64,000 nucleotides of DNA from Zygnema cylindricum. Taxonomy: Eukaryota; Streptophyta; Zygnematophyceae; Zygnematales; Zygnemataceae. The notes below the pieces were generated by a model, which was not told the origin of the DNA, made no database searches, and saw only the letters and a program-made list of their open reading frames with translations. Shown here in pieces: positions 43,844 through 56,045 of the stretch; within the stretch, counting starts at the first letter, position 1; each line of letters starts with the position of its first letter. The position numbers were made by a program, and so were the translations under genes. Location of the stretch: NCBI GenBank assembly GCA_037447655.1, contig JBBHKE010000766.1, forward strand, positions 143,209-207,208, given 5' to 3'.

Positions 43844-44816
43844 ATGTATACTTCTACTACTATTGATGCTCCTCCACATGCACCAGTAATTGTAGAACAA
43901 CACGTTATGGGCATGTTATCAAGAATTCCTATCTTTTCGGGGAAAAAGTATGTGTACTGCGCGGATATGGTGGAGACACATTTTGAGAATGTTAATCTCT
44001 TGGACATATTGGATGGTTCTCTGGATGAATCTGATCTGTCATGGTCTAAGAAAAATACGCAAGCTCGTTCTATTCTGAAATTCTGTATATCTGAGGACTT
44101 AGCTATGTCTCGGATAAAAATGAAAAAAGCAATTGATATCTAGAAATCTCTTAAAAATGATTATGAAAAAGCTAATGTCCAAGAAAACTATTATTTGCTG
44201 AAAAAAATTGGGACTATAAATACACTGGCGGTACAATGGCTGAATATTCTAACAAGTTTCGCATCCTTGTAGATGCACATGCTTGTGCAGGTGGGGAGTT
44301 TCATCAGTTTCAACAGGCAGCGTTGCTCATGAGGGGTCTCCCTCGTAGTATGAAAGGAGCATCTGATATGCTCAAACAGAAAGATAAAGCTAGTTGGACG
44401 TTACAGTTAGCCATCAATAATTTGCTAGAAGAGGAAGCTACATCTAATATTCTCATTATTGAGCAGGTAGAGGCTTTTAATTCAGAGTTGAGAGGAAAGG
44501 ACAGTTTAATCAGCAAAGAAATCAGTCTAATCAGTTCAGACAATTTAATCATGGTGGAAATAGACAATCCAACAATGCATGTTTTTATTGTAGTGAGAGA
44601 GGTCATGGATACAGATTTTATCCTAAGCTTAAAAAAACTTACGATACAGGTTTATACAGGTCGGGATGGCAACAAAGTCAGTTTTACAAAAACTTCACGG
44701 GGTCTACACCTCGCGGAAATGCACTATTTTCAGCGTCTTCATCACTCCAGGATGAGACTTTGACATTTTTTTAGGAGGATGAAACGGATCTATTCGCTAT
44801 GGCGACAGCGATGGAG
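43844..44816 (+). pseudogene. gag: B2 gag
   Basis: Starts MYTSTTIDAPPHAPVIVEQ within the LTR remnant and reads through the primer site GTTATGGGC as V-M-G. A TAG at 44141 replaces Trp. The 175-codon frame 44236-44763 (MAEYSNKFRILVDAHACAGG) is identical in protein to that of B3. A one-base loss near 44490 moves the rest out of frame, and the zinc knuckle has Tyr for the last Cys. Confidence 0.82.
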
Positions 44817-46500
44817 GGCGCGAAGGACCCTGGATGGATAACGGATACATGAGCGTCAGCCCATATGTGCTGGAACAAAGCCATCTTCAAAAATCTGAAA
44901 ACAACGCCGGAGAAAATATTTATTATGCTTGTGGAATGAGTGTTCAGATTCGTGCTGTGGGAGATGTGTCTTTACTAGTGGATGTGGAGGGCAAAGCAAC
45001 TGAAAGAACTCTTCACAATGTCTTATTTGTGTCTGACTTTAAGAAAAATTTGTTTTCTACGTCTTTGGTAAAGAGTAAAGGCTTTGAGGTTAATTTGAAA
45101 TATGGTAGACAGGTTGATAGCAAGAATGGCAAAGTCGCAGTTACAGGTACAATAGATAATAGCAAGATGTACCGAATGCATATGGCTAATACCAAGGAGA
45201 ATGATGTTTTGTACTTCGGTGTTTTGCATTCAGATGAGTTGTGGCATATAAGATTAGGCCATGTAAACTATGATAGTTTGAGAAAGATGGTCCTTGCTGG
45301 AAACATAGAAGGTGTATCAATCACAAATCTGTTGGTCAAAACGTGTGATGGCTGCGCTTTGGGCAAAATCCACAGACTACCATTTCCTACAGAGTTTGAG
45401 CATCGGTCCACAAAACTTTTACAACAAATTCATTCGGATGTTTTTGGTTCTGGGAAAGTTCCATCTGCCAAGAGAATAAAATATATGGTCACATTCATAG
45501 ATGATTTCTCCAGGTTTACAAAAGTTAACTTCATGAAGGAGAAGAGTGAAGTGTTTGGTCACTTCCAACACTATAAATCATATTTTGAAAAACTTCATGA
45601 TTTACCTATTTTGCGGCTCAGATCGGACAATGGTGGTGAATATACATCAAAAGAATTTGAAACCCTTTTACATGAGGAAGGTATAAGTCATCTTCTGACT
45701 TTTCCATATTCCCCAGAATAAAATGGGGTGTTGGAAAGATTAAATTGAACTCTCACGGAGAGCTCTAGGTCGATGCTTGCTGATAAAAATATGGATCCAA
45801 TATTCTGGGCTGAGGCTCTAAATTGTGCGGTTTATATTAAAAATAAGATAGGATCAAGATTAGTAGAATCTACTCCTTACCAAATCTCGACAGGTAGCAA
45901 ACCAGATGTTATCCATTTCAAAGTATTTCGTAGTCAATGCTTTATCTTAGATACGTCTACGGACATATAAATGGAAACGAAGAGATCACCAGATATTTTG
46001 TTAGGCTATGATGATCACTCAAAAGGGTACATAGTCTTTGTGTTTGAGAGGCGGAAAATGGTTGTAGCAAAGGAATATCATTGTCAAAGATGAACTAGAC
46101 TCGATAGATTTATTTCAAATGACAGAGCAACAAAAGCAGAAAAAAGTAGAGGAGTATGACATTCTAGATTGCATGCAAGAAATTGTCCAGCAGGTGCAAC
46201 ATTCTCCGGTGGTGACTTCGGAGTCAAACTCTCTCCAACTTCTTCAACAAGTTCAGTTCCAACAAGACCGACAGCACTCAATAAACACAAATCGCAACCA
46301 GCGCAATCAGCCACACACGGATCGCAACCAGCGCAATGCTCGGCATCCGACGATCTCAGCCTCAGAATTTCCGGGGCGAAGAAGATCCAGCAGCCACCTG
46401 CAAGCAGGTTCTCACTTTGCCTACTCGGTAGCCTCAGGGGAGCCCTTGACCATCCAAGAGGCCTTCTCATCACCAGAGCGGAATCACTCGATCAAGGTAG
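44817..46500 (+). pseudogene. pol: B2 protease and integrase
   Basis: The protease site is ruined: GWITDT then TGA then ASAH, where B1 still has MDRGASAH. Then LLVDVEGKATERTLHNVLF, WHIRLGHVNYDSLRKMV, CDGCALGK, QIHSDVFGSGK, RSDNGGEYTS. After PYSPE a TAA replaces the Gln of the NGV motif, and a TGA replaces an Arg codon in RLN-TLTES. A linker with THTDRNQRNARH precedes RT. Same damage as B3. Confidence 0.84.
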
Positions 46501-48013
46501 CAAATGACAAAATGAAGTCGATCATGGAGGCCAAACATGGGAGCTTGTGGAATTTCCTCCGACCGAAAGGCGATCGGCATCAAATGGGTTCAAGGTGAAG
46601 TTAAATCCCGAAAACACCATTGAACGATATAAGGCCTGACTTGTGGCAAAGGGTTATAATCAAAAGGAAGGAATCAATTTTGAAAAAACGTTCTCTCCAG
46701 TTGTAAGATTTCCGATAGTTAGGATTTCGTTGTCCGTAGGAGCTATAGAGAATATGGAAATATATCAGATGGATGTAAAGACAACATTTTTGCATGGAGA
46801 ACTAGAGGAGACCATTTACATCCAGCATCCTGAAAAGTATACAGAACTAGGAAAAGAGCACTTAGTATGCAAGTTGCTAAAATCTCTGTATGGCCTAAAA
46901 CAAGCCCCTAAGCAATGGAATCCGAACTCAATGAATTCTTGACTAGCCTAGGTTTTCAAATGATAAGTTCTGATCACTCTTTCTATGTTCTAAAGGGTAA
47001 AAATGGGATAGTGTATATAGCGGTGTATGTAGATGATTTACTATTAATTAGCAAATCAATGGCTGAAATTAATAAAATCAAAGCTGCTCTAAACTCACGG
47101 TTCGAGATGAAAGATCTCGGTGAGGCAAAATATATTTTGGGTATTCAGGTAGAGAGGGACAGAAATAAGAAAATTATAAACTTGACTCAAAAAGAGGTTA
47201 TTGGAAACATGTTAGATGAGTATGGAATGTGGGGGGCAAAAGGATTTCTAACTCAAATAGAATTTCGGCAGAAGATAGAGGGAGAAGAGACAAAACCAAG
47301 TGTCATTGTTAGCGAGTATTCAAATTCAGGGGAGAATGATTCTATGACACAAATACCTTACAGACAGGCAGTAGGAAGCTTAATATATTTCATGAACTGT
47401 ACCCGTCCTAACATTGTTGCAGCAGTCGGGGTACTGAGCAGGAGTCTAGAGAATACGAGAAAATCTGATTTTGATGCAGCAAGAAGAGTCTTAAGATATT
47501 TGGCAGGAACAAAAGACCCGCATACTCACGCTAGGCGGAGGAGAAGTGAAGCTCCAAACGTGGAGTGATGCAAGCTATGGCGACATGCCAAGCAGGAAAT
47601 CCACCACGGGATTCGTTTTGCAGATTGGGAACGAAATGTGCTACTAGAGCAGGAAACTTCAAAAGGTTATAGCGCAGTCGACAATAGAGTCAGAGTATAT
47701 GGAATCAAGCTCGGCCGTCAAAGAACTCTTATGGGTAAAATCCATGTTACAAGAACTAGGATACATGCAGATTGGTCCACAAGTGATCTGGTGTGATAAC
47801 CAGGCTGCCATTGCCATTGCTTCTAACCCAAGTCATCACTTCAAAAGCAAGCACACGGATGTAAGATTACACTTTGTAAGAGATAAAGTGTTCTCTAGAG
47901 TGATTAAATTATGTTATTTGCCAGATGCAAAAATGATTGCGGATATGTCCACTAATGCTCCTCCTGCTCCTAAGCTGAAGTATTGCAAGGACACAGTGGA
48001 ATTACGTGAATAA
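46501..48013 (+). pseudogene. pol: B2 reverse transcriptase and RNase H
   Basis: RT in two frames: 46643-46942 ([48 protein letters not shown]) and 46915-47568 with the active box IAVYVDDLLLIS, DLGEAKYILGIQVERD and GSLIYFMNCTRPNI. RNase H continues in shifted frames with WSDASYGD, then 47699-48013 with the third acidic residue in WCDNQAAIAIA and a C-terminus ending LKYCKDTVELRE. PPT at 48165-48173. Confidence 0.84.
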
Positions 48014-48173
48014 TTGAATTGTTGCAGTACTATACTGCCACGCTGCGGTAAGTCCACCATTGAGATGTAGTGGGACAGGTCGACTTACTAATTGTTATAT
48101 TGCTATGATGCGATGTTGCTCTAGTCTGTCATCGCAGTTGCACCGGTACACTGAGTCCAAAGCTTTAAGGGAG

Positions 48174-48637
48174 TGCTGGTTTTTGGAAAGCTTTCAGTCT
48201 CAGCATATAGAGCAGCGCAGTAGCACAACTGATATTTAGATAGAGCAGCGCAGCTGTTATGCAGACAAAGGAGCGCAACTTCGCAAGCTGCTATACAGAC
48301 AGATGAGCGCAGCACCGAAGCTGCGACACAGACAGGACAACGCAACCACAATTACACTTGATATGGTCGTACGAACAAACGCAGTGTCCAATATTCTTAA
48401 TGTGATTCTGTTTAGAATAGAGCAACTGCGATAGATACGATTCTAGTCAATTTAGTGGGTAGCTTAGTGGTAGCTTGAGAGATTAGTGGTAGCTTGGTGG
48501 TTTGACGTACCTCTTAGGTACACTAGTAATGCCGGTACAACACAAGTATAAGACCTAGGAATCAGAACACATTATTTACCCAGACTTCTAAGTAGTAAAA
48601 AAAACAGACAATTTTTGGGAAACTTTTGGGTATTATA
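48174..48637 (+). repeat. 3' LTR of B2, truncated
   Basis: Matches B3 LTR from TGCTGGTTTTTGGAAAGC to TTTGGGTATTATA, then breaks at about 48637. The last ~170 bp with the gag start copy are missing. Confidence 0.85.
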
Positions 48638-48648
48638 AAGGGATTAAT

Positions 48649-48720
48649 GAGCCGGCCAGAATTTGAACTTGGGACCTTTCACTGTAGCTGTGAATGTACA
48701 AACCACTGTACCGCCAGCTC
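48649..48720 (-). tRNA. tRNA-like sequence (pseudo-tRNA or SINE head), 72 nt
   Basis: On the minus strand a cloverleaf can be drawn: acceptor GAGCTGG/CCGGCTC (seven pairs, one U-G), D stem GTAC/GTAC with an 8-base loop, anticodon stem TTCAC/GTGAA with loop AGCTACA, T arm CCAAG-TTCAAAT-TCTGG with a mismatch. Position 33 is G instead of the invariant U, and positions 8-9 are CG. The nominal anticodon is CTA. It sits directly at the break of the B2 LTR. Most likely a decayed tRNA or the head of a tRNA-derived SINE rather than a working gene. Confidence 0.4.
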
Positions 48721-49299
48721 AGATATTACGCTGATGGCTCGAATTTTATTTAGCTTTTACCACAATTTCGGGTATCGAGCGGTACACTTTTCGTACGTCA
48801 ACAACGAGTATGTAGCAAAACGAATTACACAAAAGTACACTTCAAACATATTCAACTTGTTGACTTGACCGACGCCAAACAGAATGTGAATAAGTATTAT
48901 GACGCCAAACAAAATCTCTAAAAGTATCACGTGCATAGGATGCGCACAACTCAAACAACAAACGTACAAGTAATCACACGGAATAAAGTATGTTGTCACC
49001 TCGAAATATCATTGCTCGTCATACACGATCAAAAGGTACGTACGAGAGCGAGAGAGAAAGTAGTTGACTCAACTCCTCGTTCTGTCTATTCTAGTTGCAA
49101 TTTCTTTTATTTACTAGCCAAGATTGTGAGAAGTAAAACATAAATGTAACGAATTTTTTTCTCAAATGCCGTAAAATGCTTAGTACTTTACCTCTAGAAT
49201 CTAAGTAAGATCTCTAGTGATGAACATTTAAATAAATTTGATAAAAAAAATAAAACAAAGAAATGATACGTTTTCAAAAATTATTCCGTTGAAGGTGAG
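48721..49299. other. Intergenic, no gene recognised
   Basis: AT-rich sequence with GACGCCAAAC and CGTACG words. May be the body of a SINE or LTR attached to the tRNA-like sequence, but no end is visible. Confidence 0.35.
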
Positions 49300-50060
49300 A
49301 TTTTGGGATTATCTTAGAAAGTGTATGATTGACTTCATGGAAGAAGGAAAACACATTTATGCTTTAAAGTTATGAACCATGCACAAACTTTTATAATTAG
49401 GAAAAATTCCAGACATTTACGAGACTTTTTGAGAACAATAGATAAATAATTGGTAAAATTGTCAATAGGAACTAAATTGACCTCCATAATTTCTTTTTCA
49501 TAATTCCAGCGGTTGGATTTGCATTTCCGTGAATGGAAATTCACAGTGCTAGTTTTCAGTCTGCAGTCTGTAAAAATGACTTTTGCATCATCCAAATCAA
49601 AAGATTCAAGTTCTTGACATACCTTGCCGATTTGCACGAGGCTGATTAATGGCATGTTACACACGGACACGAGTTCTACAATTTGCTCCAACATTTTTAG
49701 TTTCGTGAGGTATACCATGGTTTGAAGTATCAGATAAAATAAGCTTTCTTTCTTTATCAGTAAGTTCTAATTTTATTGGTTCTTCTTTACCAAATATCTT
49801 GAATAGTTTTTTGATCGTCGAAAATCTTTGGGTAAAGAGTAAATAGGAAAGGTAAATTACTGACGGGCGGGCAACAATGGTTGGTATATATTTTGATGTT
49901 AAGAAAAACCGTTTTGTTTTTTCAGGTCTCTATGCTCATATTAAGGGTTCACTTTTAGAGTCAAACCTAAATATAGAATGGAATCAAGTACACTTATGGC
50001 TCTCGACTCTGACCGAAGAAGTTAAAGAGAAAACAAATATGCTCACCCATTAGTTCTATT
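49300..50060 (-). pseudogene. Decayed copy of the lipase gene 5' end
   Basis: On the minus strand this matches 21420-22045 in order: GTCGAGAGCCATAAG with CATTCTATATTTAGG upstream, CGGTTTTTCTTAACATCAAAAT, the exon 1 region (coding FGKEEPIKLELTDKERKLIL against SNFFEFTADEEATILG), and the intron 1 blocks GATGCAAAAGTCATTTTTAC and CATTCACGGAAATGCAAAT. The ATG is ATA here. A 127-codon open frame (49335-49718) covers mostly the intron-like part, so I do not call it a gene. No later lipase exon follows. Confidence 0.55.
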
Positions 50061-51002
50061 CAAACGGTAAGCAAATGAGGATGTCAAGCTTCAAAAAGGA
50101 AATTATTTCTACATAAAACAGGATGTGTGTTTTAAACCGAAGGCCACTTCTTATTTATAAAAGAATGAGTGCGACAATTTTCGGCGGCCGGCGATCAATC
50201 GCCGTTGACTCGCCAAATGCGCAACACGATTGTGGTGTCGTACGGAACCGAAATTTGTCGGTTGTGTTAAAGAAATCGTTAGAAAGTACATTGTTGAGTC
50301 GGGCGGAGCGACGCTTCGCCGAAACATGAACATCGGTTGAAGACCGAGACGCGCGGTTTTGGTTCGCGTCTCCTAAACACGTTTGTACGGCTGGAATCTA
50401 GTACGCGTATGGCACACGTGTGAGACTTTTTGTTTTTCGTTTTTTTTTCGCGAGGAAAGTGCGTCTGCTTTCCTGTCCATTTTACGAAATATCGAGCAAT
50501 TTTAGTACGGACAGACACGTTTTGTACACCACACCGTGAATCGTTATTTGCATTAACAAACAATTAGTGTCAAAAAACAAATAGTGTTCTTAACTCTAAT
50601 TTCGGTTCAAGACCCTTCGCCAAAAAAGAAATTTCTCTAATTTATTCACTAACACTAATTTAGGTACAATTTTATCATAATGTAGTCGGTATAGCCCGTG
50701 TTGATATTGAACATATGTGAACAAGTTTGCGTAATTTTCCCCCGTCTTTATTACTAGGAAACAAATCTGAGTGAGTTTTTTCGTGTCGACGCACTCTTGT
50801 GACTTCCGCGCTTCGACGCCTTTATCTAACACTCTTTCTAGACGACTAAACCAAATAAGGAGAAATTCTAGTACGGACTGACACATTTCATACACTACAC
50901 CGCGAATCGTAAATTTGAGTAAATACAAAATTAGAGTAAAAAAAGTAAAACAATAATTAGATATATTTTTTCTAATTTATGTGATATAACTTTTTCAATG
51001 TT
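50061..51002. other. Intergenic with CACCG-family MITE fragments
   Basis: Two related ends lie in the same direction: CACCGTGAATCGTTATTTGC at about 50530 and CACCGCGAATCGTAAATTTG at about 50897, each preceded by a copy of GTACGGAC(A/T)GACAC. Neither has a clear partner end. Small frames here show no domain. Confidence 0.45.
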
Positions 51003-51668
51003 GCAGGTCATAGGCATACTGACTCGACTCTGATCCACTCGCTTTAGGCGTCACACTCGCATCAGCTGGTATATTCGTCCTTGCAGCAGGTGCAGCAAGA
51101 GCACTTCGTCTAGGGAGTGAGCCATTATCAAACATGACAGCAAAAGCAAACCCAAAGATAAATAGCTAGTTGACTAGATCTATATTGTAAGATGTGTAAC
51201 TCCAAAAGGAAGAGGTCTTTCAACCAGACAAACTTATACCACAGTCAAATCAAGAACAATAGAACATAATACACTTTAAAGTGCAATCAGTGCTCTCATT
51301 TCCTTAACTCTGTAGAATGTACATTATGTGTCAAACTGATCATTCCTAATTAAACTAAATACTCTAAAGATCTTAAAAACATCTAAATGTAAAGAGTTCA
51401 CTTGAATATCTACTAAAAAAATTCTAAGTGCTTGGACCAAAATTGTCCTGTCACAATATCTATACCCTAAAAATCCGGGAGATACATTTCACATCTACAT
51501 TCATTGGCGGTTGTAAAAAGTAATTTACTCGGAGAAAACTAATCGGGTAAATACTACAAAATTCACACTAAATCTGGTTAATATTGAACAGTCGGTAGTC
51601 CAAAAATATTTTGAAACCTAGACTCAAATTTCTAAGACTTATTAAAGATTACTTATCAATACTCCCCT
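51003..51668 (-). repeat. Putative 3' LTR of minus-strand element C2
   Basis: On the minus strand the purine tract AAGGGGAG (51669-51677) is followed by TATTGATAAGTAATC, the place where an LTR starts (TA instead of TG). The far end is uncertain; 51003 is an estimate because MITE-like sequence lies beyond. The 5' LTR is outside the window. Confidence 0.45.
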
Positions 51669-51683
51669 TAAGCTTTAGAAGAC

Positions 51684-54525
51684 TTACTCACTTAGACCAA
51701 AAGCTTTTTTGCAGTACTCCAACATAGGAGATGAGAGAACTTTTGTCAACATGTCCGCAACCACTTTCTCATCAGGCAAATAACAAAGTTTGATCACTCT
51801 TGCAAATACTTTCTCTCGTACCAAATGTAGCTGAATGTCCATAAGCTTCCTCTTAAAATGGTGACTTGGGTTTGTAGCCACAAAAATGGCTGCCTGATTA
51901 TCGCACCACATTATTTGTGTCCCGTGTTGTGTAAAACCCAATTCTTAAGGAAATGCCTTAATCCAAAGCAGCTCTTTCAAGGCTGCGCTCGCAGTCATGT
52001 ATTCGGCTTCCATGATAGATAAAGCCGTGACCTTTTGAATTTTACTACTCCAAATACAAGTTCCACTTCCAATCTGAATGACATACCCAATTGTAGACTT
52101 TCTACTAGGCACATCACTAGCATCGCTCCACGTATTAATGCCAGACTTATCCCCTCCCAAAGTAAGCCAATGATTTTTGGTCCCAACAAGATATCTTAAG
52201 ACCCTTTTTGTTGCCTCCCATTCACTCCATCGTGGATTATGCAGACTTCGACTCAATACACCAACAGTTGCAGCTATATCGGGCCTAGTGCAATTCATGA
52301 AGTAAATCAGAATACCTACTACACCGTGAATCGCTATTAGCGTCAATGACTCTAATTGCGGTACTTCGTTTTTTTACCCAAAGTCTCAAATAGAATGCAT
52401 AAAAATTCTTTAAAAATCAAATTAGAGTAAATGATTTCCTTTTAAACCCCCAAATTCCCAAATAGCGTTAATAACGCTATTTGTTTCATAACGCTATTTA
52501 TTTCTAACCCTAATAGCGATTCACGGTGTAGTTGTCTATATGGTACTAGAGACTTATGTTTTTGCTCTTGTGTACTGAGTTCCTCATCTATTATGACTCC
52601 AAACTCATGCTCCATTCCTTCAAGTTCCAACTTATATTCCATAGGAGTTGCACAACCTTTGGCATCAGCCAAGCCAAATTTTTCCAACATGTTTCCTATC
52701 GCTTCCTTTTGAGTTAGCCTAATTGTTTTCTTTTCTCTATCTCTTTCAACTTGTATTCCAAGGATATATTTTGCCTCACCCAAATCCTTCATTTCAAATT
52801 GTGAATTAAGAGCCTATTTTCCTCTAGCAATTCCATTTTTGTTCCTAGTGATTAGTACCAAATCATCAACATACACAGCAATGAATATCACCTCATCAAG
52901 ATTGTCACTACACATCACACATATTGAAGCAATGAATATCACCTCATCAGGATTGTCACCACACATCACATATACTCAATGATCAGATGTAATTCTAGTA
53001 AATCCTAATCCTGTCAAGAACTCATCTACCTTTCTGTTCCACTGCCATGGGGCCTGATTCAGGCCATACAAAGATTTTAAAAGTCTACACACAAGATTTT
53101 CTTTTCTTGCTTCCTCATAACCATATGGTTGCTTCATATAAATGATCTCATCTAAATCTCCATGCAAAAAGGAGGTTTTCACATCCATTTGGTGGATGTC
53201 AAAATCCTCTATGGCAGCTAATGGAAGTAAAATGCGGACAACTAAAAGCTTTACAACAGGTGAGAAAGTTTATTCATAATCTTTCCCCTCCTTTTGATGA
53301 TATCCCTTAGCAACCAAACGAGCCTTATACCTGTCTATGGTATTATTTGGGTTCAATTTTAATCTAAAAACCCATTTTCTCCCAATGGCCATTCTTCTTT
53401 AAGGACGTTCCACGAGTCCTTCGTGTGGGCCACATGATCGACTTCATTTCTTCATTGATTGCTTCCACCAAGTGTTCCATTTCATTACTCGAAAATGATT
53501 TTGTCGATGTTTGGGGCTCTTTTGTGTGTGTAGAGTGAGCAAAGGCTGCATTTGCTCCCTTGAGTCGCACACTTCGCCTGAGTCCAACTAGAAATTTTGT
53601 CGCTGGTATAGATGGCTAGATCCTCCTCCTCGATACATGTGATTCTATTTCTGATGCTGTTTCAGCTTGAGGTAGAGGAGAGTCTGCAACTCCTTCACGC
53701 ATAACATTTCTTGTTTCCAATGGAGGAGATGTTTCTCTTGGACGCAAGTCACTCTAAGTTGGTGTAGATGCATATTCTGTTCTTTTGCTAAATAACATAG
53801 GATTTTCCTCCAAAAAGATATAATCAACACTTCGATCTTTCCTCTCATCTGTATTCTGATTAAATACATTTATTCCTTTCCCCCCATCCTTCACTATGAT
53901 GTTTCTGGTTACCACGACTCTATTTCTCTTGATGACATACACTTTATAACCTTTGGCATGATCATTATAACCTAGAAAAAAACCCTGGTATGCCTTTTGG
54001 CTCTAACTTGCATTTCTATGGATTATTACCTAGCATGAAAATCTTACTTCCAAACACCTTGAAGTGACTTACATCTGGTTTTTGTCTAGTCCACATTTCA
54101 AAGGGAGTTTTATCTTTTACTATCCATGTTTCTAACCTGTTTTTGACATAAACTGCACAATTTATAGCCTCTACCCAAAATTTGAGATCTATGTTCATAT
54201 CAGCCATCATTGTTCTAGCACACTCTGATATGGTCCTATTCATCCTCTCTTAATCACCGTTTTGTTCTGGAGAATAAGGATCACTTAGCTAACGTGAGAT
54301 TCCATGCAATTTGAAGAATGGTGCAAACTCATTAGACATGTATTCCCCTCCGTTATCAGATCTGAATCGTGCTATCTTTCTCTCATGCAGATTTTCAGCC
54401 TAAGCCTTATACTCCTTAAATTTTTCAAAAATTTCATCCTTTTTTTACAAAAAATAAACTGCATTAATCCTACTGTAGTCATCAGTAAAAGTAAGCATAA
54501 ACTAAGCATCTCCCATAGATGGGTA
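51684..54525 (-). pseudogene. pol: Element C2 integrase (part), RT and RNase H
   Basis: Read leftward from 54525: integrase FMLTFTDDYSR, FRSDNGGEYMSNEF, RMNRTISECARTMM (54016-54243), WTRQKPDVSHFKVFGSKIF; linker; RT with KARLVAKGYHQK and MDVKTSFLHGDLDEIIYM (53188-52976), LYGLNQAPWQWN, the box AVYVDDLVLIT (about 52850), DLGEAKYILGIQVERD (52792 leftward); RNase H with YFMNCTRPDIA, TWSDASD, MEAEYMTA (52346-51945) and WCDNQAAIFVA (51941-51684). A 207-bp MITE interrupts between PYRQ and the YFMNC segment. A ~56-bp tandem duplication lies at 52881-52975. The upstream part of the same element is at 62614-64000. Confidence 0.85.
52322..52528. mobile_element. TA-flanked MITE inserted in C2 pol
   Basis: Ends CACCGTGAATCGCTATTAGC and, inverted, CACCGTGAATCGCTATTAGG, with TA at 52320-52321 and 52529-52530. 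Taking out the MITE with one TA leaves the C2 reading frame continuous across the site, which proves both the ends and the 2-bp duplication. Confidence 0.93.
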
Positions 54526-54530
54526 CCTAG

Positions 54531-55136
54531 AGTTGGTTTTTGAAAAGCTTTCACTCTCAGCAGAGAGTAAGGCAGCACCGCAACTGCTATTTAGACAGAG
54601 CAGCGCAGCTGCTATGCAGACAGAGCAGCACAACAGCGACACAGACAAGACAACGCAACCATGATTACACTTAATATGGTCCGTACGGACAAACGCAGCG
54701 TCTAATATTCTTAATGTGATTCTGTACAGAATAGAGCATCTGTTATAGATAGGATTCTAGTCAACTTAGTGGGTAGCTCAGTGGTAGCTTGACAGATTAG
54801 TGGTAGCTTGGTGGTTTGACGTACATCTCAAGTACACTAGTATTGCCGGTACAACACAAGTATAAGACGTAGGACTCATAACACATTATTTACCCAGACT
54901 TCCAAGTAGTAAACTACCGACTGTTTTTGGGAAACTTCTGAGTATCATATCTTTTCAGTGTTTATGCTACTCTATATTCTGATAGAGATTTGTGAGGTTT
55001 GGATGCTTGTATAAGAATTGGTGAGCACTTGAAAACCGCTGTTTGGTATAATTCTTGATTTCTTCTGAGAGTGTATCATGTATACTTCTACTACTATTGA
55101 TGCTCCTCCACATGCACCAGTGGTTGTAGAACAACA
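54531..55136 (+). repeat. 5' LTR of B3
   Basis: AGTTGGTTTTTGAAAAGC (TG changed to AG) to GAACAACA. The gag ATG (55078) is inside; the primer site CGTTATGGGC follows. Confidence 0.9.
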
Positions 55137-56045
55137 CGTTATGGGCATGTTATCAAGAATTCCTATCTTTTCGGGGAAAAAGTATGTGTACTGCGCGGAT
55201 ATGGTGGAGACACATTTTGAGAATGTCAATCTCTTGGACATATTGGATGGTTCTCTGGATGAATCTGATCCGTCATGGTCTAAGAAAAATACGCAAGCTC
55301 GTTCTATTCTGAAATTCTGTATATCTGAGGACTTAGCTATGTCTCGGATAAAAATGAAAAAAACAATTGATATCTAGAAATCTCTTAAAAATGATTATGA
55401 AAAGGCTAATGTCCAAGAAAACTATTATTTGCTGAAAAAAATTGGGACTATAAATACACTGGCGGTACAATGGCTGAATATTCTAACAAGTTTCGCATCC
55501 TTGTAGATGCACATGCTTGTGCAGGTGGGGAGTTTCATCAGTTTCAACAGGCAGCGTTGCTCATGAGGGGTCTCCCTCGTAGTATGAAAGGAGCATCTGA
55601 TATGCTCAAACAGAAAGATAAAGCTAGTTGGACGTTACAGTTAGCCATCAATAATTTGCTAGAAGAGGAAGCTACATCTAATATTCTCATTATTGAGCAG
55701 GTAGAGGCTTTTAATTCAGAGTTGAGAGGAAAGGACAGTTTAATCAGCAAAGAAATCAGTCTAATCAGTTCAGACAATTTAATCATGGTGGAAATAGACA
55801 ATCCAACAATGCATGTTTTTATTGTAGTGAGAGAGGTCATGGATACAGATTTTATCCTAAGCTTAAAAAAACTTACGATACAGGTTTATACAGGTCGGGA
55901 TGGCAACAAAGTCAGTTTTACAAAAACTTCACGGGGTCTACACCTCGCGGAAATGCACTATTTTCAGCGTCTTCATCACTCCAGGATGAGACTTTGACAT
56001 TTTTTTAGGAGGATGAAACGGATCTATTCGCTATGGCGACAGCGA
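55078..56045 (+). pseudogene. gag: B3 gag
   Basis: MYTSTTIDAPPHAPVVVEQ starts in the LTR and crosses the primer site. TAG at 55375 (Trp in B1), then the 175-codon frame 55470-55997, identical in protein to that of B2, with the same frameshift and the same Cys-to-Tyr change in the zinc knuckle (read in the original frame). Confidence 0.83.

Larger units (their letters stand above)
43581..48637 (+). mobile_element. Ty1/copia element B2, both ends truncated
   Basis: The 5' LTR keeps only its right part (43581-43902) fused to element C; the 3' LTR begins at 48174 (TGCTGGTTTTTGG) after the PPT and is cut at 48637, just before a tRNA-like sequence. Internal sequence is nearly identical to B3. No target duplication can be tested. 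It shares with B3 a set of stops and frameshifts that B1 lacks. Confidence 0.88.

Noticed and set aside
48649-48720. Functional suppressor tRNA (anticodon CTA)
   Set aside because: G at position 33, abnormal positions 8-9, and T-arm mismatch make function unlikely; kept only as tRNA-like.
49335-49718. 127-codon minus frame with protein-like composition
   Set aside because: Aligns mostly with intron 1 of the lipase on the other copy, where it is full of stops; treated as part of a decayed duplicate.
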